Shown: positions 20,535-29,550, numbered from the stretch's first letter. The stretch is 64,000 nucleotides of DNA from Parazoarcus communis (GCF_003111645.1 NZ_CP022187.1:2170001-2234000); one strand, 5' to 3'. Translations and numbers: made by a program. The notes: generated from the sequence alone by a model not told the origin.

Positions 20535-21863
20535 ATGCAGGTCAGAAAAACCACGATTCTAGCCGAACTGCCGTCCAAGCTCCTCAGCCGTAAGCGTCCG
20601 TGGCTCATCGCAGGCGTCGCTGGCGTCTCGCTCCTCGGCGTCGTGGCAGCCACCGCAGTCGTCCCGCAAACCTCCCCCGCTGCGCCATTCATCGCCAGCA
20701 CTGTGGTCGAGGACATTGCGATCGCGCCGGTCAGCGTCGCTGCCGCACACACGCTGCCCTACGTTCACGACGACAGAATTCAGCCAGGCGACACGCTTCC
20801 CGCAATCTTCCGACGCCTTGGCATCGACGACAGCGAAGCGCTCTCCTTCATCCTGAACGACGAGGCAGGCTCACAGGCACTCCGTCAGCTGCGCGCAGGC
20901 CGCTCGATGACCGCCATGGTCACGCCCGATGGCAAGGTGCTGTCCATCAGCCTGCCGCTGAGCGGCGGCCGCTACACCATCGAACGCGATCAGGCGGGCC
21001 AGAACTTCGAGGTCCGCAGCGAGGAAAGCACTGCGGTCGAGACGATTGTCGAAATGCGTACCGGCACCATTCGCCACTCGCTTTTCGGTGCTACCGATGA
21101 AGCCGGACTTCCGGACAGCGTCGCCAGCAAGCTGGTGGACCTGTTCGGCACCGAGATCGACTTCCATACCGATCTGCGCAAGGGCGACAGCTTCAGCGTG
21201 GTGTACGAAACCATCTACGACGAAGGCTCGAGCATCCGTTCGGGCCGCGTGCTTGCGGCCGAGTTCATCAATCAGGGCAAGCGCCACGTCGTGGTGCTGC
21301 ATGACACCGCGAACGGCAAGGAACAGTACTACTCGGGTGACGGGCACAGCCTGCGGCAGGGCTTCCTGCGCTCGCCCCTTGAGTTCTCCCGCGTCACCTC
21401 GGGCTTCGGCCGCCGCCTGCATCCGATTCACAAGAGCTGGCGCGCGCACAAGGGCGTCGATTTCGGCGCACCGCGAGGCACCCCGGTCAAGGCCACATCT
21501 GACGGCGTCGTCGCCTTTGCCGGCAAGCAGGGTGGCTACGGCAACATCGTGATTCTCCGCCACCGCGGCAAGCTCACCACTGCCTACGCCCACCTCAACA
21601 ATTTCAGCCGCAACCTGAAGCCGGGAATGGCAGTCGACCAGGGTGACGTCATCGGCTTCGTCGGCTCCACCGGATGGGCGACCGGCCCCCACCTGCACTA
21701 CGAAGTGCGCGTGGACAATGTCGCACACGACCCCATGAAGATCGCCCTCCCGGCCGCGGACGCACTGGAAGGAAAAGAACTCGCTCGCTTCAAGCGCAAT
21801 GCCGAGCCTCTGCTGCAGCGCATCGCACTGCTCAACTACAAGGCAACGGTCGCAAGCCGCTGA
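20535..21863 (+). CDS. Murein endopeptidase-like M23 metallopeptidase (MepM/YebA type)
   Basis: The 442-residue envelope protein has one N-terminal membrane anchor (about 24-45), an OapA/LysM-like region (RIQPGDTLPAIFRRLGI), a linker domain and a C-terminal LytM/M23 domain. Its zinc site is complete: HKGVDFGAPRGTPV supplies H and D, and GPHLHYEV supplies the HxH pair. Such enzymes cleave cross-linking peptide bonds during wall growth. It is divergent from tyrS and ends at a bidirectional terminator. In many betaproteobacteria an anmK gene lies between this peptidase and erpA; none is present here. Confidence 0.92.
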   Translation: MQVRKTTILAELPSKLLSRKRPWLIAGVAGVSLLGVVAATAVVPQTSPAAPFIASTVVEDIAIAPVSVAAAHTLPYVHDDRIQPGDTLPAIFRRLGIDDSEALSFILNDEAGSQALRQLRAGRSMTAMVTPDGKVLSISLPLSGGRYTIERDQAGQNFEVRSEESTAVETIVEMRTGTIRHSLFGATDEAGLPDSVASKLVDLFGTEIDFHTDLRKGDSFSVVYETIYDEGSSIRSGRVLAAEFINQGKRHVVVLHDTANGKEQYYSGDGHSLRQGFLRSPLEFSRVTSGFGRRLHPIHKSWRAHKGVDFGAPRGTPVKATSDGVVAFAGKQGGYGNIVILRHRGKLTTAYAHLNNFSRNLKPGMAVDQGDVIGFVGSTGWATGPHLHYEVRVDNVAHDPMKIALPAADALEGKELARFKRNAEPLLQRIALLNYKATVASR

Positions 21864-21878
21864 AAGCCGGCACGCAGT

Positions 21879-21914
21879 AAAAAAAATGGGGCGCCAAGGC
21901 GCCCCATTTTTTTT
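21879..21914. terminator. Bidirectional terminator between the M23 peptidase and erpA
   Basis: A perfect 17-bp repeat (21879-21895 with 21898-21914) has eight A residues on one flank and eight T residues on the other, so it functions on both strands. Confidence 0.92.
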
Positions 21915-21931
21915 CATCCCGACCAGATCAA

Positions 21932-22282
21932 TCAGGCCGAGAACGAAGACCCACAACCGCAGGTGCTGGTTGCATTCGGGTTACGAATGACAAACTGCGA
22001 CCCTTCGAGGCCTTCCGTGTAATCGATTTCAGCACCGACAAGGTACTGGTAACTCATCGGGTCAACCAGCAGCATCACGCCATTCTTCTCGAACGTCGTG
22101 TCATCCTCATTCACTTCCTCATCGAAAGTGAAACCGTACTGGAAGCCGGAGCAACCACCACCGCTCACAAACACGCGAAGCTTGAGCGAAGGGTTGCCCT
22201 CTTCTTCGATCAGCTCGCGCACCTTGCCGGCTGCGTTATCGGTAAATACCAGGATGTCCGGGGTTTCAACTTCAGCGTTCAT
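21932..22282 (-). CDS. erpA: Iron-sulfur cluster insertion protein ErpA
   Basis: The 116-residue A-type carrier has the three conserved cysteines in [13 protein letters not shown] and the C-terminal CGCGSSF, and the acidic DEEVNEDDT stretch typical of ErpA rather than IscA. It delivers Fe-S clusters to apoproteins, including isoprenoid biosynthesis and respiratory enzymes. AGGAGAG lies upstream of the ATG. It is monocistronic, with a promoter candidate at 22312-22340 and the bidirectional terminator at its 3' end. Confidence 0.95.
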   Translation of the reverse strand: MNAEVETPDILVFTDNAAGKVRELIEEEGNPSLKLRVFVSGGGCSGFQYGFTFDEEVNEDDTTFEKNGVMLLVDPMSYQYLVGAEIDYTEGLEGSQFVIRNPNATSTCGCGSSFSA

Positions 22283-22311
22283 GTTCTCTCCTCTGTCAAG
22301 GGCAGGGGGCG

Positions 22312-22340
22312 ATGATGCGCCATCCGCCCTCCCACGTCAA
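22312..22340 (-). promoter_or_regulatory. Candidate sigma-70 promoter of erpA
   Basis: On the minus strand TTGACG (22335-22340) and CATCAT (22312-22317) are separated by 17 bp, giving a leader of about 22 nt. The -10 is imperfect. Confidence 0.45.
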
Positions 22341-22576
22341 AGTCGGATCATCTCCGACCGTACAAGTTCCCAGATGGGCCGACGCAAACCGTGTCAGGAG
22401 CGGGCATTGCAGACATGATGCATGTGCGCCAAATTCCCGACCACAGCCGCTTCACGGGGCTGTCGATCACCGACACTAGCACAAGCACGTCCGCTTTGCG
22501 CATACCGGACCGCCAGCCAACTCCGAGTCGATGCGCGCAGCCCTGACAACTCTCCGTCCGGAAAGCCCGGAAATGC

Positions 22577-22601
22577 AAAAAGCCGCCCCAGGGGACGGCT
22601 T
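22577..22601 (-). terminator. Rho-independent terminator of rplM-rpsI
   Basis: On the minus strand AAGCCGTCCCC pairs with GGGGCGGCTT (one G-U pair) and runs into five T residues, 21 bp after the rpsI stop. Confidence 0.8.
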
Positions 22602-22622
22602 CTCGTGCAGCACAAAACGCGA

Positions 22623-23015
22623 TTAGCGCTTCGAGAACTGCTTGGCGCGACGTGCTTTACGCAGGCCGACTTTCTTACGCTCGACTTCACGTGCATCGCG
22701 AGTCACCAGGCCTGCGGTACGCAGATCCGGCTTCAGGTCGGCACTGTAATCGATCAGCGCACGGGTGATGCCGTGACGCACGGCACCTGCCTGACCGGAC
22801 TCACCACCGCCAACCACGTTGACCATGATGTCAAAGCGATCTTCGTTGCCGGTAAGCACCAGCGGCTGACGCACGATCATGCGGCCGGTTTCACGGGAAA
22901 AGAACTCATCAACGGGCTTGCCATTGACGACGATGTTGCCGGAGCCCGGCTTGATGAATACACGGGCGACCGCGGTCTTGCGGCGACCGGTACCGTAGTT
23001 GTAAGTCACAGCCAT
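22623..23015 (-). CDS. rpsI: Small ribosomal subunit protein uS9
   Basis: The 130-residue protein begins [20 protein letters not shown] and has the [20 protein letters not shown] core. It ends in the basic tail [12 protein letters not shown], whose terminal KR reaches the P-site tRNA in the 30S subunit. It lies 11 bp after rplM, forming the conserved rplM-rpsI operon, and is followed by a terminator. Confidence 0.98.
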   Translation of the reverse strand: MAVTYNYGTGRRKTAVARVFIKPGSGNIVVNGKPVDEFFSRETGRMIVRQPLVLTGNEDRFDIMVNVVGGGESGQAGAVRHGITRALIDYSADLKPDLRTAGLVTRDAREVERKKVGLRKARRAKQFSKR

Positions 23016-23026
23016 TTATGGCTCCT

Positions 23027-23455
23027 TCAGATCTCGAGAACTTTCGGCTGCTGGGCGGCATGCGGGTGCTCGGCACCGGCATAGCACTTCAGCTTCTTCA
23101 GCATGGCATAACCCAGCGGACCCTTCGGCAGCATGCCTTTCACGGCTTTTTCCAGCACGCGCTCGGGGAAGCGCTGCTGCAGCTTGGTGAAGTTGGTCTC
23201 GTAGATACCGCCCGGGTAGCCGGAGTGGCGATAATACTTCTTGTCCAGCGCCTTGTTGCCGGTCACGCGCAGCTTCTCGACGTTCACGACGACAATGAAG
23301 TCACCGGTATCGATGTGCGGCGTGTAAATGGACTTGTGCTTGCCACGCAGGCGGCGGGCCACTTCGGAAGCAAGACGGCCAAGCACCTTGTCCGTGCCGT
23401 CGACAACGAACCAGTCGCGCTGTACTTCGTGCGGCTTGGCAGAAAACGTTTTCAT
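23027..23455 (-). CDS. rplM: Large ribosomal subunit protein uL13
   Basis: The 142-residue protein starts [19 protein letters not shown] and contains [17 protein letters not shown] and the [19 protein letters not shown] block of uL13, an early-assembling 50S protein. The start at 23455 agrees with family length; an in-frame extension upstream was rejected. It is the first gene of the rplM-rpsI operon and has a very good sigma-70 promoter about 57 bp upstream. Confidence 0.98.
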   Translation of the reverse strand: MKTFSAKPHEVQRDWFVVDGTDKVLGRLASEVARRLRGKHKSIYTPHIDTGDFIVVVNVEKLRVTGNKALDKKYYRHSGYPGGIYETNFTKLQQRFPERVLEKAVKGMLPKGPLGYAMLKKLKCYAGAEHPHAAQQPKVLEI

Positions 23456-23511
23456 TTGAAACCTCGATCTTGTCAGGCCTGGCGTGCCGGCCACCAAACG
23501 GAAAGCTCGAA

Positions 23512-23541
23512 ATCATAGACCCTTCCCGTACCTCATGTCAA
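23512..23541 (-). promoter_or_regulatory. Sigma-70 promoter of rplM-rpsI
   Basis: On the minus strand a perfect TTGACA (23536-23541) and TATGAT (23512-23517) are separated by 18 bp. The expected transcription start near 23505 gives a leader of about 50 nt. Confidence 0.8.
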
Positions 23542-23589
23542 TGAGAACACGCGAAAGAAATCCGGCACAACATCCAGGACCGAGCGTAG

Positions 23590-23760
23590 AAAAAAAAACG
23601 CAGCCCCTGGGGGACTGCGTTAAATCCACACCAAAGGAGGAGGGTGGAGGAGACACTGATTTGGATCGCTGGCTGCTGTTCGCAACACGTTTCCGATCCG
23701 ACTGAGGCGAATTATCCAGAAAGACCTACACGCGGGCAAGCATTATTTGTGCGCCGCACT
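23590..23760 (-). ncRNA. Candidate small RNA with anti-Shine-Dalgarno-like motif
   Basis: On the minus strand an intrinsic terminator (stem 23597-23607 with 23609-23621, then nine T residues at 23590-23598) lies in a region with no protein gene whose transcript it could end: the nearest upstream genes are osmC (opposite strand) and coq7 (beyond osmC). Just 5' of the hairpin the RNA would carry a pyrimidine tract, CCUCCUCCUUU (complement of 23633-23643), able to pair with Shine-Dalgarno sequences. The 5' end is unknown; 23760 is only a guess and no clear promoter was found. No Rfam family is recognised. Confidence 0.4.
23597..23621 (-). terminator. Intrinsic terminator of the small-RNA candidate
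   Basis: A 7-bp stem, a short bulge and four further G-C pairs make a stable hairpin. On the minus strand it is followed by nine T residues, while on the plus strand there is no T tract. Confidence 0.75.
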
Positions 23761-23765
23761 ACAAA
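23744..23765. promoter_or_regulatory. Imperfect palindrome with TGTGC-N3-GCAC core
   Basis: ATTTGT and ACAAAT arms flank a TGCGCCGCAC centre. The core resembles the second palindrome at 23892-23908, suggesting two sites for one DNA-binding protein. Confidence 0.3.
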
Positions 23766-23891
23766 TGTTTTGATTGATTTATAAATTTACTCTATGCGGA
23801 CTCTAGCATATGTTTTCAAACAGATTTTTCACACAAATGAGCGCCCCGGAGGCTCCGTTTATTCCATTCAAGTAAATATCAAACCACCGTC

Positions 23892-23908
23892 ATTGTGCAC
23901 CGCACAAT
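23892..23908. promoter_or_regulatory. Perfect palindrome ATTGTGC-N3-GCACAAT
   Basis: The 7-bp arms are exact and separated by ACC. The site lies about 110 bp upstream of the osmC-like start and could be its operator. The cognate regulator is not known. Confidence 0.4.
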
Positions 23909-24010
23909 ACATGCACATCAAGCTATACAGCGCCACCCCTGCTCTTCGGTAGAATCCTGCAAACTTTGCATCCCCGCCCAACCTTCAACCTCCCAAGGAG
24001 AGCTTCAACA

Positions 24011-24430
24011 ATGGAATGCACCATCAAATGGGTCGATGGCATGAGCTTCAGAGCCGAAACCGGCAGCGGCCACCTGATCAACATGGACGGCGCACCGGAC
24101 GCAGGGGGACGTAATCTTGCACCACGCCCGATGGAATTGATGCTCGCCGGCGCAGGCGGATGTACCGCCTTTGACGTCGTGCTGATTCTCAAGCGCGGCC
24201 GTCAGGACATTCGCGACTGCGCTGTCCGGCTGGAAGCCGATCGTGCCGATACCGACCCCAAGGTCTTTACCCGCATCCGCTTTCATTACACGGTGACCGG
24301 CAAGAACCTGAAGCCCGAAAGCGTCGAGCGCGCAATCCACCTTTCGGCAGAAAAGTACTGCTCGGCATCGATCATGCTCGGCAAGACCGCCGAGATCACG
24401 CACGAATGGACGATCGTCGAAGCAGAATGA
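24011..24430 (+). CDS. OsmC family protein (YhfA-like)
   Basis: The 139-residue protein matches the OsmC/Ohr fold: N-terminal IKWVDGMSFRAETGSGH, the helix around PMELMLAGAGGCTAFDVVLILKR with one family cysteine, and EKYCSASIMLGKTAEITHEW with the second. The spacing corresponds to the YhfA branch, whose physiological role is unresolved, rather than to organic-hydroperoxide resistance Ohr proteins; peroxidase activity is possible. AAGGAG lies 10-15 nt before the ATG. It is convergent with coq7. Confidence 0.9.
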   Translation: MECTIKWVDGMSFRAETGSGHLINMDGAPDAGGRNLAPRPMELMLAGAGGCTAFDVVLILKRGRQDIRDCAVRLEADRADTDPKVFTRIRFHYTVTGKNLKPESVERAIHLSAEKYCSASIMLGKTAEITHEWTIVEAE

Positions 24431-24440
24431 TTCGACGCAC

Positions 24441-24461
24441 GGAGGGCGCCAGGCGCCCTCC
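24441..24461. terminator. Hairpin between the osmC-like gene and coq7
   Basis: GGAGGGCGCC and its exact complement are separated by one base, so a 7-bp GC stem with a 7-nt loop is likely. There is no T tract, so terminator activity is uncertain. Confidence 0.4.
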
Positions 24462-24463
24462 TC

Positions 24464-25084
24464 TCAAACGCGGTAGACCGTTTCGGTCATCACCCGCGAG
24501 AACAGCCTCATCAGCCCCTTGACGGGCGCCGGGAGCTCATTGGCCCCAAGCCGGACTGCCGTGTTGGCGTGACTGATTTCATCCGCCTTCATCTGCTCGA
24601 CAATCGCGCGTGACTTGCGATCTTCGGCGGGAAGGCGCTCCAGGTGTCCGTGGAGGTGAGACTCGACCTGGCGCTCGGTCTCCGCCAGGAAGCCGAGATT
24701 CCAGCGATCGCCAAAGCGCCCCGCCAGCATGCCGACAGCAAGCGAGCTGCCATACCAAAGGGGGTTGAGCAGACTCTTGCGCCCGCCGAGTTCGGCGATG
24801 CGCTGTTCGGTCCAGGCGAGGTGCTCAGTCTCTTCCTGGGAGGCCTGCTCAAGCGCCTTCCTGATCGATTCGTCCTTGGACATCAGTGCCTGCCCCTGGT
24901 AGAGGGCCTGCGCGCAGATCTCGCCACAGTGATTGACACGCATCAGCGCGGCGGCATGACGCTTCTCGTCTTCGTCAAGCGGCGCATCGGGCAGATCATT
25001 GCCCGGCACCGGCCTGACGGTCATTGCCGGCGCGAAGACCGTTCGCAGCGCCTTGTCGAAATGAATGATGGCCTGATCGAGCAT
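24464..25084 (-). CDS. coq7: Demethoxyubiquinone hydroxylase (2-polyprenyl-3-methyl-6-methoxy-1,4-benzoquinone monooxygenase)
   Basis: The 206-residue di-iron protein belongs to the Coq7/CLK-1 family, which replaces the flavin enzyme UbiF in many betaproteobacteria and hydroxylates demethoxyubiquinone in ubiquinone synthesis. The ExxH-type iron ligands are visible in [19 protein letters not shown] and ADEISHA. It starts 1 nt overlapping the stop of the CNP1-like gene (TAATG), so the two are translationally coupled. No other ubiquinone genes are in the window. Confidence 0.95.
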   Translation of the reverse strand: MLDQAIIHFDKALRTVFAPAMTVRPVPGNDLPDAPLDEDEKRHAAALMRVNHCGEICAQALYQGQALMSKDESIRKALEQASQEETEHLAWTEQRIAELGGRKSLLNPLWYGSSLAVGMLAGRFGDRWNLGFLAETERQVESHLHGHLERLPAEDRKSRAIVEQMKADEISHANTAVRLGANELPAPVKGLMRLFSRVMTETVYRV

Positions 25085-25611
25085 TACCTGCCTCCCTGCA
25101 TCGGACTCGCCACCGTCCCGTAGCCGGATTTCAGGCGGCGCAGCACTTCATCGACACTGCGCGGGGGAGCGGGCCCGTCGCAGAACAGTTCGTAGGCCAG
25201 CGCAGCACGCGGACGGTTGTAGGTGTTGTCGAGGATCGGAGCCCATTCGCTCCCCTTGACCGGCACCCACTCGCCATTCTTGCTGGCACTGGCATAGATC
25301 CGGCGCTCGTTGGTGTTGCAGCGGATACCCTCGAACGTGACGTTTTCGGCACCACCCGGCGTGCGAATCACCAGCACATAGCGCACGATCTGATCGGCCC
25401 CGACGGTGAGTGTGTCGCGGTCGAACATGAAGCGATTCGGCGACGACGCACTGACGAAGAACTCCTGCAGGCTGGCCTCGGCAGGCGCAGCCGGCATGAC
25501 GACATCACCTTCCTTCCAGTTGGCGACCCGATCCTCGAACGCTTCCTGCGCAAATGCACTCGAGGAGGCCAGCGCAGACAGCAGTACTGGCGTCACCAGC
25601 CTGTTCAGCAT
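25084..25611 (-). CDS. CNP1-like family secreted protein
   Basis: The 175-residue protein has a signal peptide ending SSAFAQ-EA (about residues 20-23) and a compact periplasmic domain with [53 protein letters not shown], the core of the CNP1-like family found mainly in betaproteobacteria. The biochemical function of this family is unknown. The start at 25611 gives a good signal peptide; an upstream in-frame start does not. It sits between rppH and coq7 on the same strand and overlaps coq7 by one base. Confidence 0.82.
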   Translation of the reverse strand: MLNRLVTPVLLSALASSSAFAQEAFEDRVANWKEGDVVMPAAPAEASLQEFFVSASSPNRFMFDRDTLTVGADQIVRYVLVIRTPGGAENVTFEGIRCNTNERRIYASASKNGEWVPVKGSEWAPILDNTYNRPRAALAYELFCDGPAPPRSVDEVLRRLKSGYGTVASPMQGGR

Positions 25612-25700
25612 GCGACGCACATTACGGAGATTCAAGACAATAGCTCCCGTTGCGAGGCCGGTGGCCCCGATCTGCAAGATGAACGACGAGCACCTCCGCC

Positions 25701-26228
25701 TCAGGCGGAAGGTCCTTCGTCAAGCCGGTAGGCATCGGGCAGTTCGAAAGAGCGGGCGCGAAACAGCACTCTGGACAGTTCCGTCAGCGCCAGTTGGTAC
25801 ACTTGACGCTTGAACTCGATGACCGCATCGAGCGGAACCCAGAAGTCGTTCCAACGCCAGGCATCGAACTCCGGATGAGTACTGGCGCGCAGGCATACAT
25901 CCGTATCACGCCCAACCAGTCGCAGCAGAAACCAGATCTGTTTCTGTCCGCGATAGGTGTTGCGCCATTCCCGCTTTATCCAGTGCTTGGGAACGTCATA
26001 GCGCAACCAGCCGCGCGTGCGGCCGAGGATCTTGACGTGCTCGGGGCGCAAGCCGACCTCCTCGAACAATTCCCGATACATGGCCTGCTCCGGCGTTTCG
26101 CCGTGCTTGATGCCACCTTGAGGGAACTGCCACGAGTGCTCACGAATGCGCTTACCCCAAAACACCTCATTACGCGTGTTGACCAGGATGATGCCGACGT
26201 TCGGGCGATAGCCTTCACGATCGAGCAT
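25701..26228 (-). CDS. rppH: RNA pyrophosphohydrolase
   Basis: The 175-residue Nudix enzyme removes pyrophosphate from 5'-triphosphorylated mRNA and so triggers RNase E-dependent decay. The start [15 protein letters not shown] is that of RppH, and the Nudix box is complete in [23 protein letters not shown]. Further family segments are SWQFPQGG and KHWIKREW. It has the usual extra C-terminal region. It is the first gene of a minus-strand cluster with the CNP1-like gene and coq7 and is divergent from proS, as in many betaproteobacteria. Confidence 0.95.
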   Translation of the reverse strand: MLDREGYRPNVGIILVNTRNEVFWGKRIREHSWQFPQGGIKHGETPEQAMYRELFEEVGLRPEHVKILGRTRGWLRYDVPKHWIKREWRNTYRGQKQIWFLLRLVGRDTDVCLRASTHPEFDAWRWNDFWVPLDAVIEFKRQVYQLALTELSRVLFRARSFELPDAYRLDEGPSA

Positions 26229-26399
26229 GATCAAACCTTCAATTTGGCTTAGTTGACACGGATTTTTCCACACTTGCGACCACTTTGAAAGCACGCCCCA
26301 TCCGTCGTTCCCGGCAATCGACTTGGCGGGACCTCCGCACCCCGGTGCCGGCATACGCTAGAATTCGCAGATTCGACACTACAATCCGACGAAATTCCC

Positions 26400-28145
26400 A
26401 TGCGCGCCAGCCAGTTTCATCTGTTCACCCTCAAGGAAGCCCCTTCAGACGCCGAAGTCGTCAGCCAGAAGCTGATGCTGCGCGCAGGCATGATCCGCAA
26501 GGTCGCCGCGGGCATCTACAACTACATGCCGATGGGCCTGCGTTCGATTCGCAAGGTGGAGGCCATCATCCGCGACGAGCTCGATCGCGCAGGGGCAATG
26601 GAAGTGGTGATGCCGATCGTGCAGCCTGCCGAGCTGTGGCAGGAGACAGGTCGCTGGGACAAGATGGGTCCGGAGATGCTGCGCTTCAAGGACCGTCACG
26701 ATCGCGACTTCGCCATGCAGCCGACTTCGGAAGAGGTGGTGACCGATATCGCCCGCCAGGAACTGAAGAGCTACCGTCAGCTGCCGAAGAACTTCTACCA
26801 GATTCAGACCAAGTTCCGCGACGAGCGCCGCCCCCGATTCGGCGTGATGCGTGGCCGTGAATTCGTGATGAAGGACGCCTATTCCTTCGACCGCGATGCG
26901 GAAGCAGCCGGTCGCAGTTACGACAACATGTACGCGACGTACTGCCGCATCTTCGACCGCATCGGCCTCGAGTACCGTGCTGTTGCGGCCGACACCGGCG
27001 CCATCGGCGGCGATCGCTCGCACGAGTTCCAGGTGATTGCAGATACCGGCGAAGACGCCATCGTCTATTGCCCGGACTCCGACTACGCGGCCAACATCGA
27101 ACTTGCCGAGGCGCTCGCGCTGCAGGCTGTTCGCGGCGAGGCGCGGGTCGCGCTCGAGAAGACACCGACGCCGGGCAAGGCGACCTGTGCCGATGTCGCC
27201 GACCTGCTGCAGGTTGGGCTCGACACGACGGTCAAATCGCTCGTACTGGCAAGCGATGAAACCGACGACAAGGGCGAAGTGGTCAAGACTACCTTGTGGC
27301 TGCTGCTGGTTCGCGGAGACCACTCGCTCAATGAAGTGAAGGCCGGAAAGATCGAAGGACTGGGGAGCGATTTCCGCTTCGCGACCGAGACCGAGATCAT
27401 CGAGCACTTCGGCTGCAAACCCGGCTACCTCGGCCCGATCGGGCTCAGAAAGCCTGTCCGCGTTGTTGCCGACCGCAGCGTTGCCAACATGGCCGACTTC
27501 ATCTGCGGTGCCAACGAGGAAGACTTCCACTACACCGGCGTGAACTGGGGGCGCGACCTGCCCGAACCCGATTTCGTTGCCGACATCCGCAACGTGGTCG
27601 AGGGCGACCCCTCACCCGACGGCAAGGGTGTGCTCGCCATCCAGCGCGGCATCGAGGTGGGCCATGTGTTCTATCTCGGCAACAAGTATTCGAAGGCCAT
27701 GAATGCGAGCTTCCTCGATATCGACGGCAAGCCGAAGCACTTCGAGATGGGCTGCTACGGCATCGGGGTGACCCGCATTATCGGCGCTGCCATCGAGCAG
27801 AATCACGATGAGCGCGGAATCATCTGGCCAGCCGCCATCGCACCGTTCGAGGTGGTGATCTGCGGCGTCGGCTGGGGCAAGTCCGAACTCGTGCGCGACG
27901 AAGCGACCCGGCTCTACGAAACGCTGAAGAGTGCAGGCATCGACGTGATCCTCGACGATCGCGACGAACGTCCGGGCGTCATGTTTGCCGACTGGGAGCT
28001 GATCGGTGTGCCGCACCGGGTCACGATCGGTGACCGCGGACTGAAGGAAGGCATGGTCGAGTACCAGACCCGCCGAGACGGCGAGCAACACAAGCTCGCG
28101 CCCGCAGACATCGCCGCCCACGTCATCGCTCAGCTGCGCGCCTGA
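26400..28145 (+). CDS. proS: Prolyl-tRNA synthetase (bacterial type, with editing domain)
   Basis: The 581-residue class II synthetase begins [20 protein letters not shown]. Class II motif 1 and motif 2 regions are seen in the N-terminal third ([26 protein letters not shown]). The inserted editing domain, which removes alanine from tRNA-Pro, spans about 225-405, and the anticodon-binding domain with [22 protein letters not shown] closes the protein. TAGAAT at 26359-26364 is a possible -10, without a clear -35. The lytic transglycosylase gene follows 20 bp downstream and may be cotranscribed. Confidence 0.98.
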   Translation: MRASQFHLFTLKEAPSDAEVVSQKLMLRAGMIRKVAAGIYNYMPMGLRSIRKVEAIIRDELDRAGAMEVVMPIVQPAELWQETGRWDKMGPEMLRFKDRHDRDFAMQPTSEEVVTDIARQELKSYRQLPKNFYQIQTKFRDERRPRFGVMRGREFVMKDAYSFDRDAEAAGRSYDNMYATYCRIFDRIGLEYRAVAADTGAIGGDRSHEFQVIADTGEDAIVYCPDSDYAANIELAEALALQAVRGEARVALEKTPTPGKATCADVADLLQVGLDTTVKSLVLASDETDDKGEVVKTTLWLLLVRGDHSLNEVKAGKIEGLGSDFRFATETEIIEHFGCKPGYLGPIGLRKPVRVVADRSVANMADFICGANEEDFHYTGVNWGRDLPEPDFVADIRNVVEGDPSPDGKGVLAIQRGIEVGHVFYLGNKYSKAMNASFLDIDGKPKHFEMGCYGIGVTRIIGAAIEQNHDERGIIWPAAIAPFEVVICGVGWGKSELVRDEATRLYETLKSAGIDVILDDRDERPGVMFADWELIGVPHRVTIGDRGLKEGMVEYQTRRDGEQHKLAPADIAAHVIAQLRA

Positions 28146-28165
28146 GCCGGCCAGCACCCTAGCTC

Positions 28166-28819
28166 ATGACAGCCCCCCGCCCGTTCCGGAACACGCGCCG
28201 TCTGCTGGGGGCTGTGCTGCTGTCGCTTGCTGCGAGCCAGGCGTTTGCAGGCGCGCAGCAGTACGAACCGCTCGCGGCGAGCGTGCGCGCAGCCCTGCAT
28301 GAAGCGGTCAGTGACGCCGCCCCGCCCACGCTGCCGATCGGCGACGCAGGCGAACGCGCCCGCTGGCTGAGCGACATGTCGCGCAGGCTGGAGAAACGCA
28401 TCCCCGACGAGAACTACCGCACCGAACTGCTCACGTCGATTCATTACGAAGCGACGCGAGCAGGGCTTGACCCGCAGATGGTGCTCGGTCTGATTCAGGT
28501 CGAAAGCAACTTCCGCAAATACGCGATCTCGTCTGCGGGTGCGAGGGGTTTCATGCAGGTCATGCCGTTCTGGCTGAAGGTCATCGGGCGCGAAGACGAC
28601 AACCTGTTCCACCTGCGCACGAACCTGCGCTACGGCTGCACCATTCTTCGCCACTATCTCGACATCGAGAAAGGCGACCTCTATCGCGCCCTGGGGCGGT
28701 ACAACGGCAGCCTGGGCAAACCGACCTACCCCAACCTGGTGCGCACGGCCTGGGAGCGCCACTGGTCGTGGACACCCACACGCCTTGCGGCCGGCGAGGG
28801 CGCGGTAAAGCCCAACTGA
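28166..28819 (+). CDS. Lytic transglycosylase (SLT domain)
   Basis: The 217-residue exported protein has a signal peptide (up to about AFAGAQQ) and a C-terminal SLT domain. The catalytic glutamate is in GLIQVESNFRKYAISSAGARGFMQVMP, followed by NLRYGCTILRHYL and RYNGSLG, all standard for the MltE/Slt lysozyme-like fold. It cleaves the glycan strands of peptidoglycan to 1,6-anhydromuramyl ends. It follows proS by 20 bp and is convergent with the bactofilin gene, with 23 bp between stops. Confidence 0.92.
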   Translation: MTAPRPFRNTRRLLGAVLLSLAASQAFAGAQQYEPLAASVRAALHEAVSDAAPPTLPIGDAGERARWLSDMSRRLEKRIPDENYRTELLTSIHYEATRAGLDPQMVLGLIQVESNFRKYAISSAGARGFMQVMPFWLKVIGREDDNLFHLRTNLRYGCTILRHYLDIEKGDLYRALGRYNGSLGKPTYPNLVRTAWERHWSWTPTRLAAGEGAVKPN

Positions 28820-28842
28820 CTACCGCGCCCGACGGCGCGCAC

Positions 28843-29481
28843 TCAGCCAGCCACGGCCGTCAGCGACTTCACCTCGGGACTCGAGGTCGAGGTCGAGCCT
28901 GAAGACTTGTCCTGCGGACGCTGCTCGGACTTCGCTGCAGCTGCAAGCGGCTGAACATCGCCCGACACTTCACCGCCTTCTTCGATCAGGATCCGACCAT
29001 AGCGGATCTTGCCGCTGACACGGCCGGTGGAATGAATGAACAACTGCTCGCGAGCGGTCAACTCACCGTCGAACACGCCGTGAATCTCGGCGATGTCGAT
29101 TCCAACCTTGCCACTGAAGGCGCCCGCTTCGGCGATGCGGATCACCCGGCTGTCCATCGTTGCCTCGACGCGGCCCTCGACCACCAGCGTATCGCAATCG
29201 AGAATCTCGGCGCCCTTGAGCTTGACGTCAGGACCGACGATCAAACGGCTGCCACTGCCCGTCGCCTCCGCCGCGCTTGCGCCCCCATCGGCCCGGTTTA
29301 CGTCCTGATCCACAGGCTTCGACACACTGTCGGGTGCAGGCGACACCGTACTCGGCGATGTGCTCGCGCCGGAAGACGTCGTGCTCGTCGTGAGCGCCGG
29401 CGAAGTACTGCCGACAGGCCTCGAACTGCGACCTACAGCGGGTTCGGATGATTTGGGGAACATGCTGGGCTTGTTGAACAT
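28843..29481 (-). CDS. Bactofilin (polymer-forming cytoskeletal protein)
   Basis: The 212-residue protein has the bactofilin layout. A disordered Ser/Thr/Pro-rich N-terminal segment (about 1-80) leads to a central beta-helical domain (about 85-185, from SRLIVGPDVKLKGAEILDCDTLVVEGRVEATMD through IRYGRILIEEGGEVSGDV), followed by a charged low-complexity tail. Bactofilins polymerise without nucleotide and act as scaffolds for wall enzymes, stalks or polarity proteins; the neighbouring lytic transglycosylase fits a wall-related job. AGGAG lies 5 nt before the ATG. A near-consensus sigma-54 promoter is predicted 53 bp upstream of the start, with GlrR-type sites beyond it. Confidence 0.92.
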   Translation of the reverse strand: MFNKPSMFPKSSEPAVGRSSRPVGSTSPALTTSTTSSGASTSPSTVSPAPDSVSKPVDQDVNRADGGASAAEATGSGSRLIVGPDVKLKGAEILDCDTLVVEGRVEATMDSRVIRIAEAGAFSGKVGIDIAEIHGVFDGELTAREQLFIHSTGRVSGKIRYGRILIEEGGEVSGDVQPLAAAAKSEQRPQDKSSGSTSTSSPEVKSLTAVAG

Positions 29482-29533
29482 GGCATCTCCTGATTGAGGC
29501 GACGCTCCGGAATGGAGCATCAAGGCAGCGTAA

Positions 29534-29550
29534 TGCAAGCACCGTACCCG
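29534..29550 (-). promoter_or_regulatory. Sigma-54 promoter of the bactofilin gene
   Basis: On the minus strand CGGGTACGGTGCTTGCA aligns with the sigma-54 consensus YTGGCACGRNNNTTGCW: the invariant GG and GC are exactly 10 bp apart, and only two specified positions differ. Transcription would start near 29523, leaving a leader of about 42 nt. Confidence 0.75.

Larger units (their letters stand above)
22283..22622. other. Non-coding gap between erpA and rpsI
   Basis: The 340 bp hold the erpA promoter candidate and the rpsI terminator. Between about 22345 and 22575 I see no gene, repeat or RNA structure that can be supported; frames open there look like high-GC artefacts. Confidence 0.5.
23456..24010. 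other. Non-coding island between rplM and the osmC-like gene
   Basis: This 555-bp gap contains the rplM promoter, a minus-strand small-RNA candidate ending at a terminator (about 23590-23760), an AT-rich core (about 23760-23850) and two palindromes that share a TGTGC-N3-GCAC core. No protein gene can be supported on either strand. Confidence 0.6.

Noticed and set aside
22345-22575. Small frames between erpA and rpsI on both strands
   Set aside because: No start context, no similarity and low-complexity Arg/Ser-rich translations.
23484-23705. Plus-strand frame of 73 codons across the small-RNA candidate
   Set aside because: It runs through the rplM promoter and terminator hairpin and has no credible ribosome binding site.
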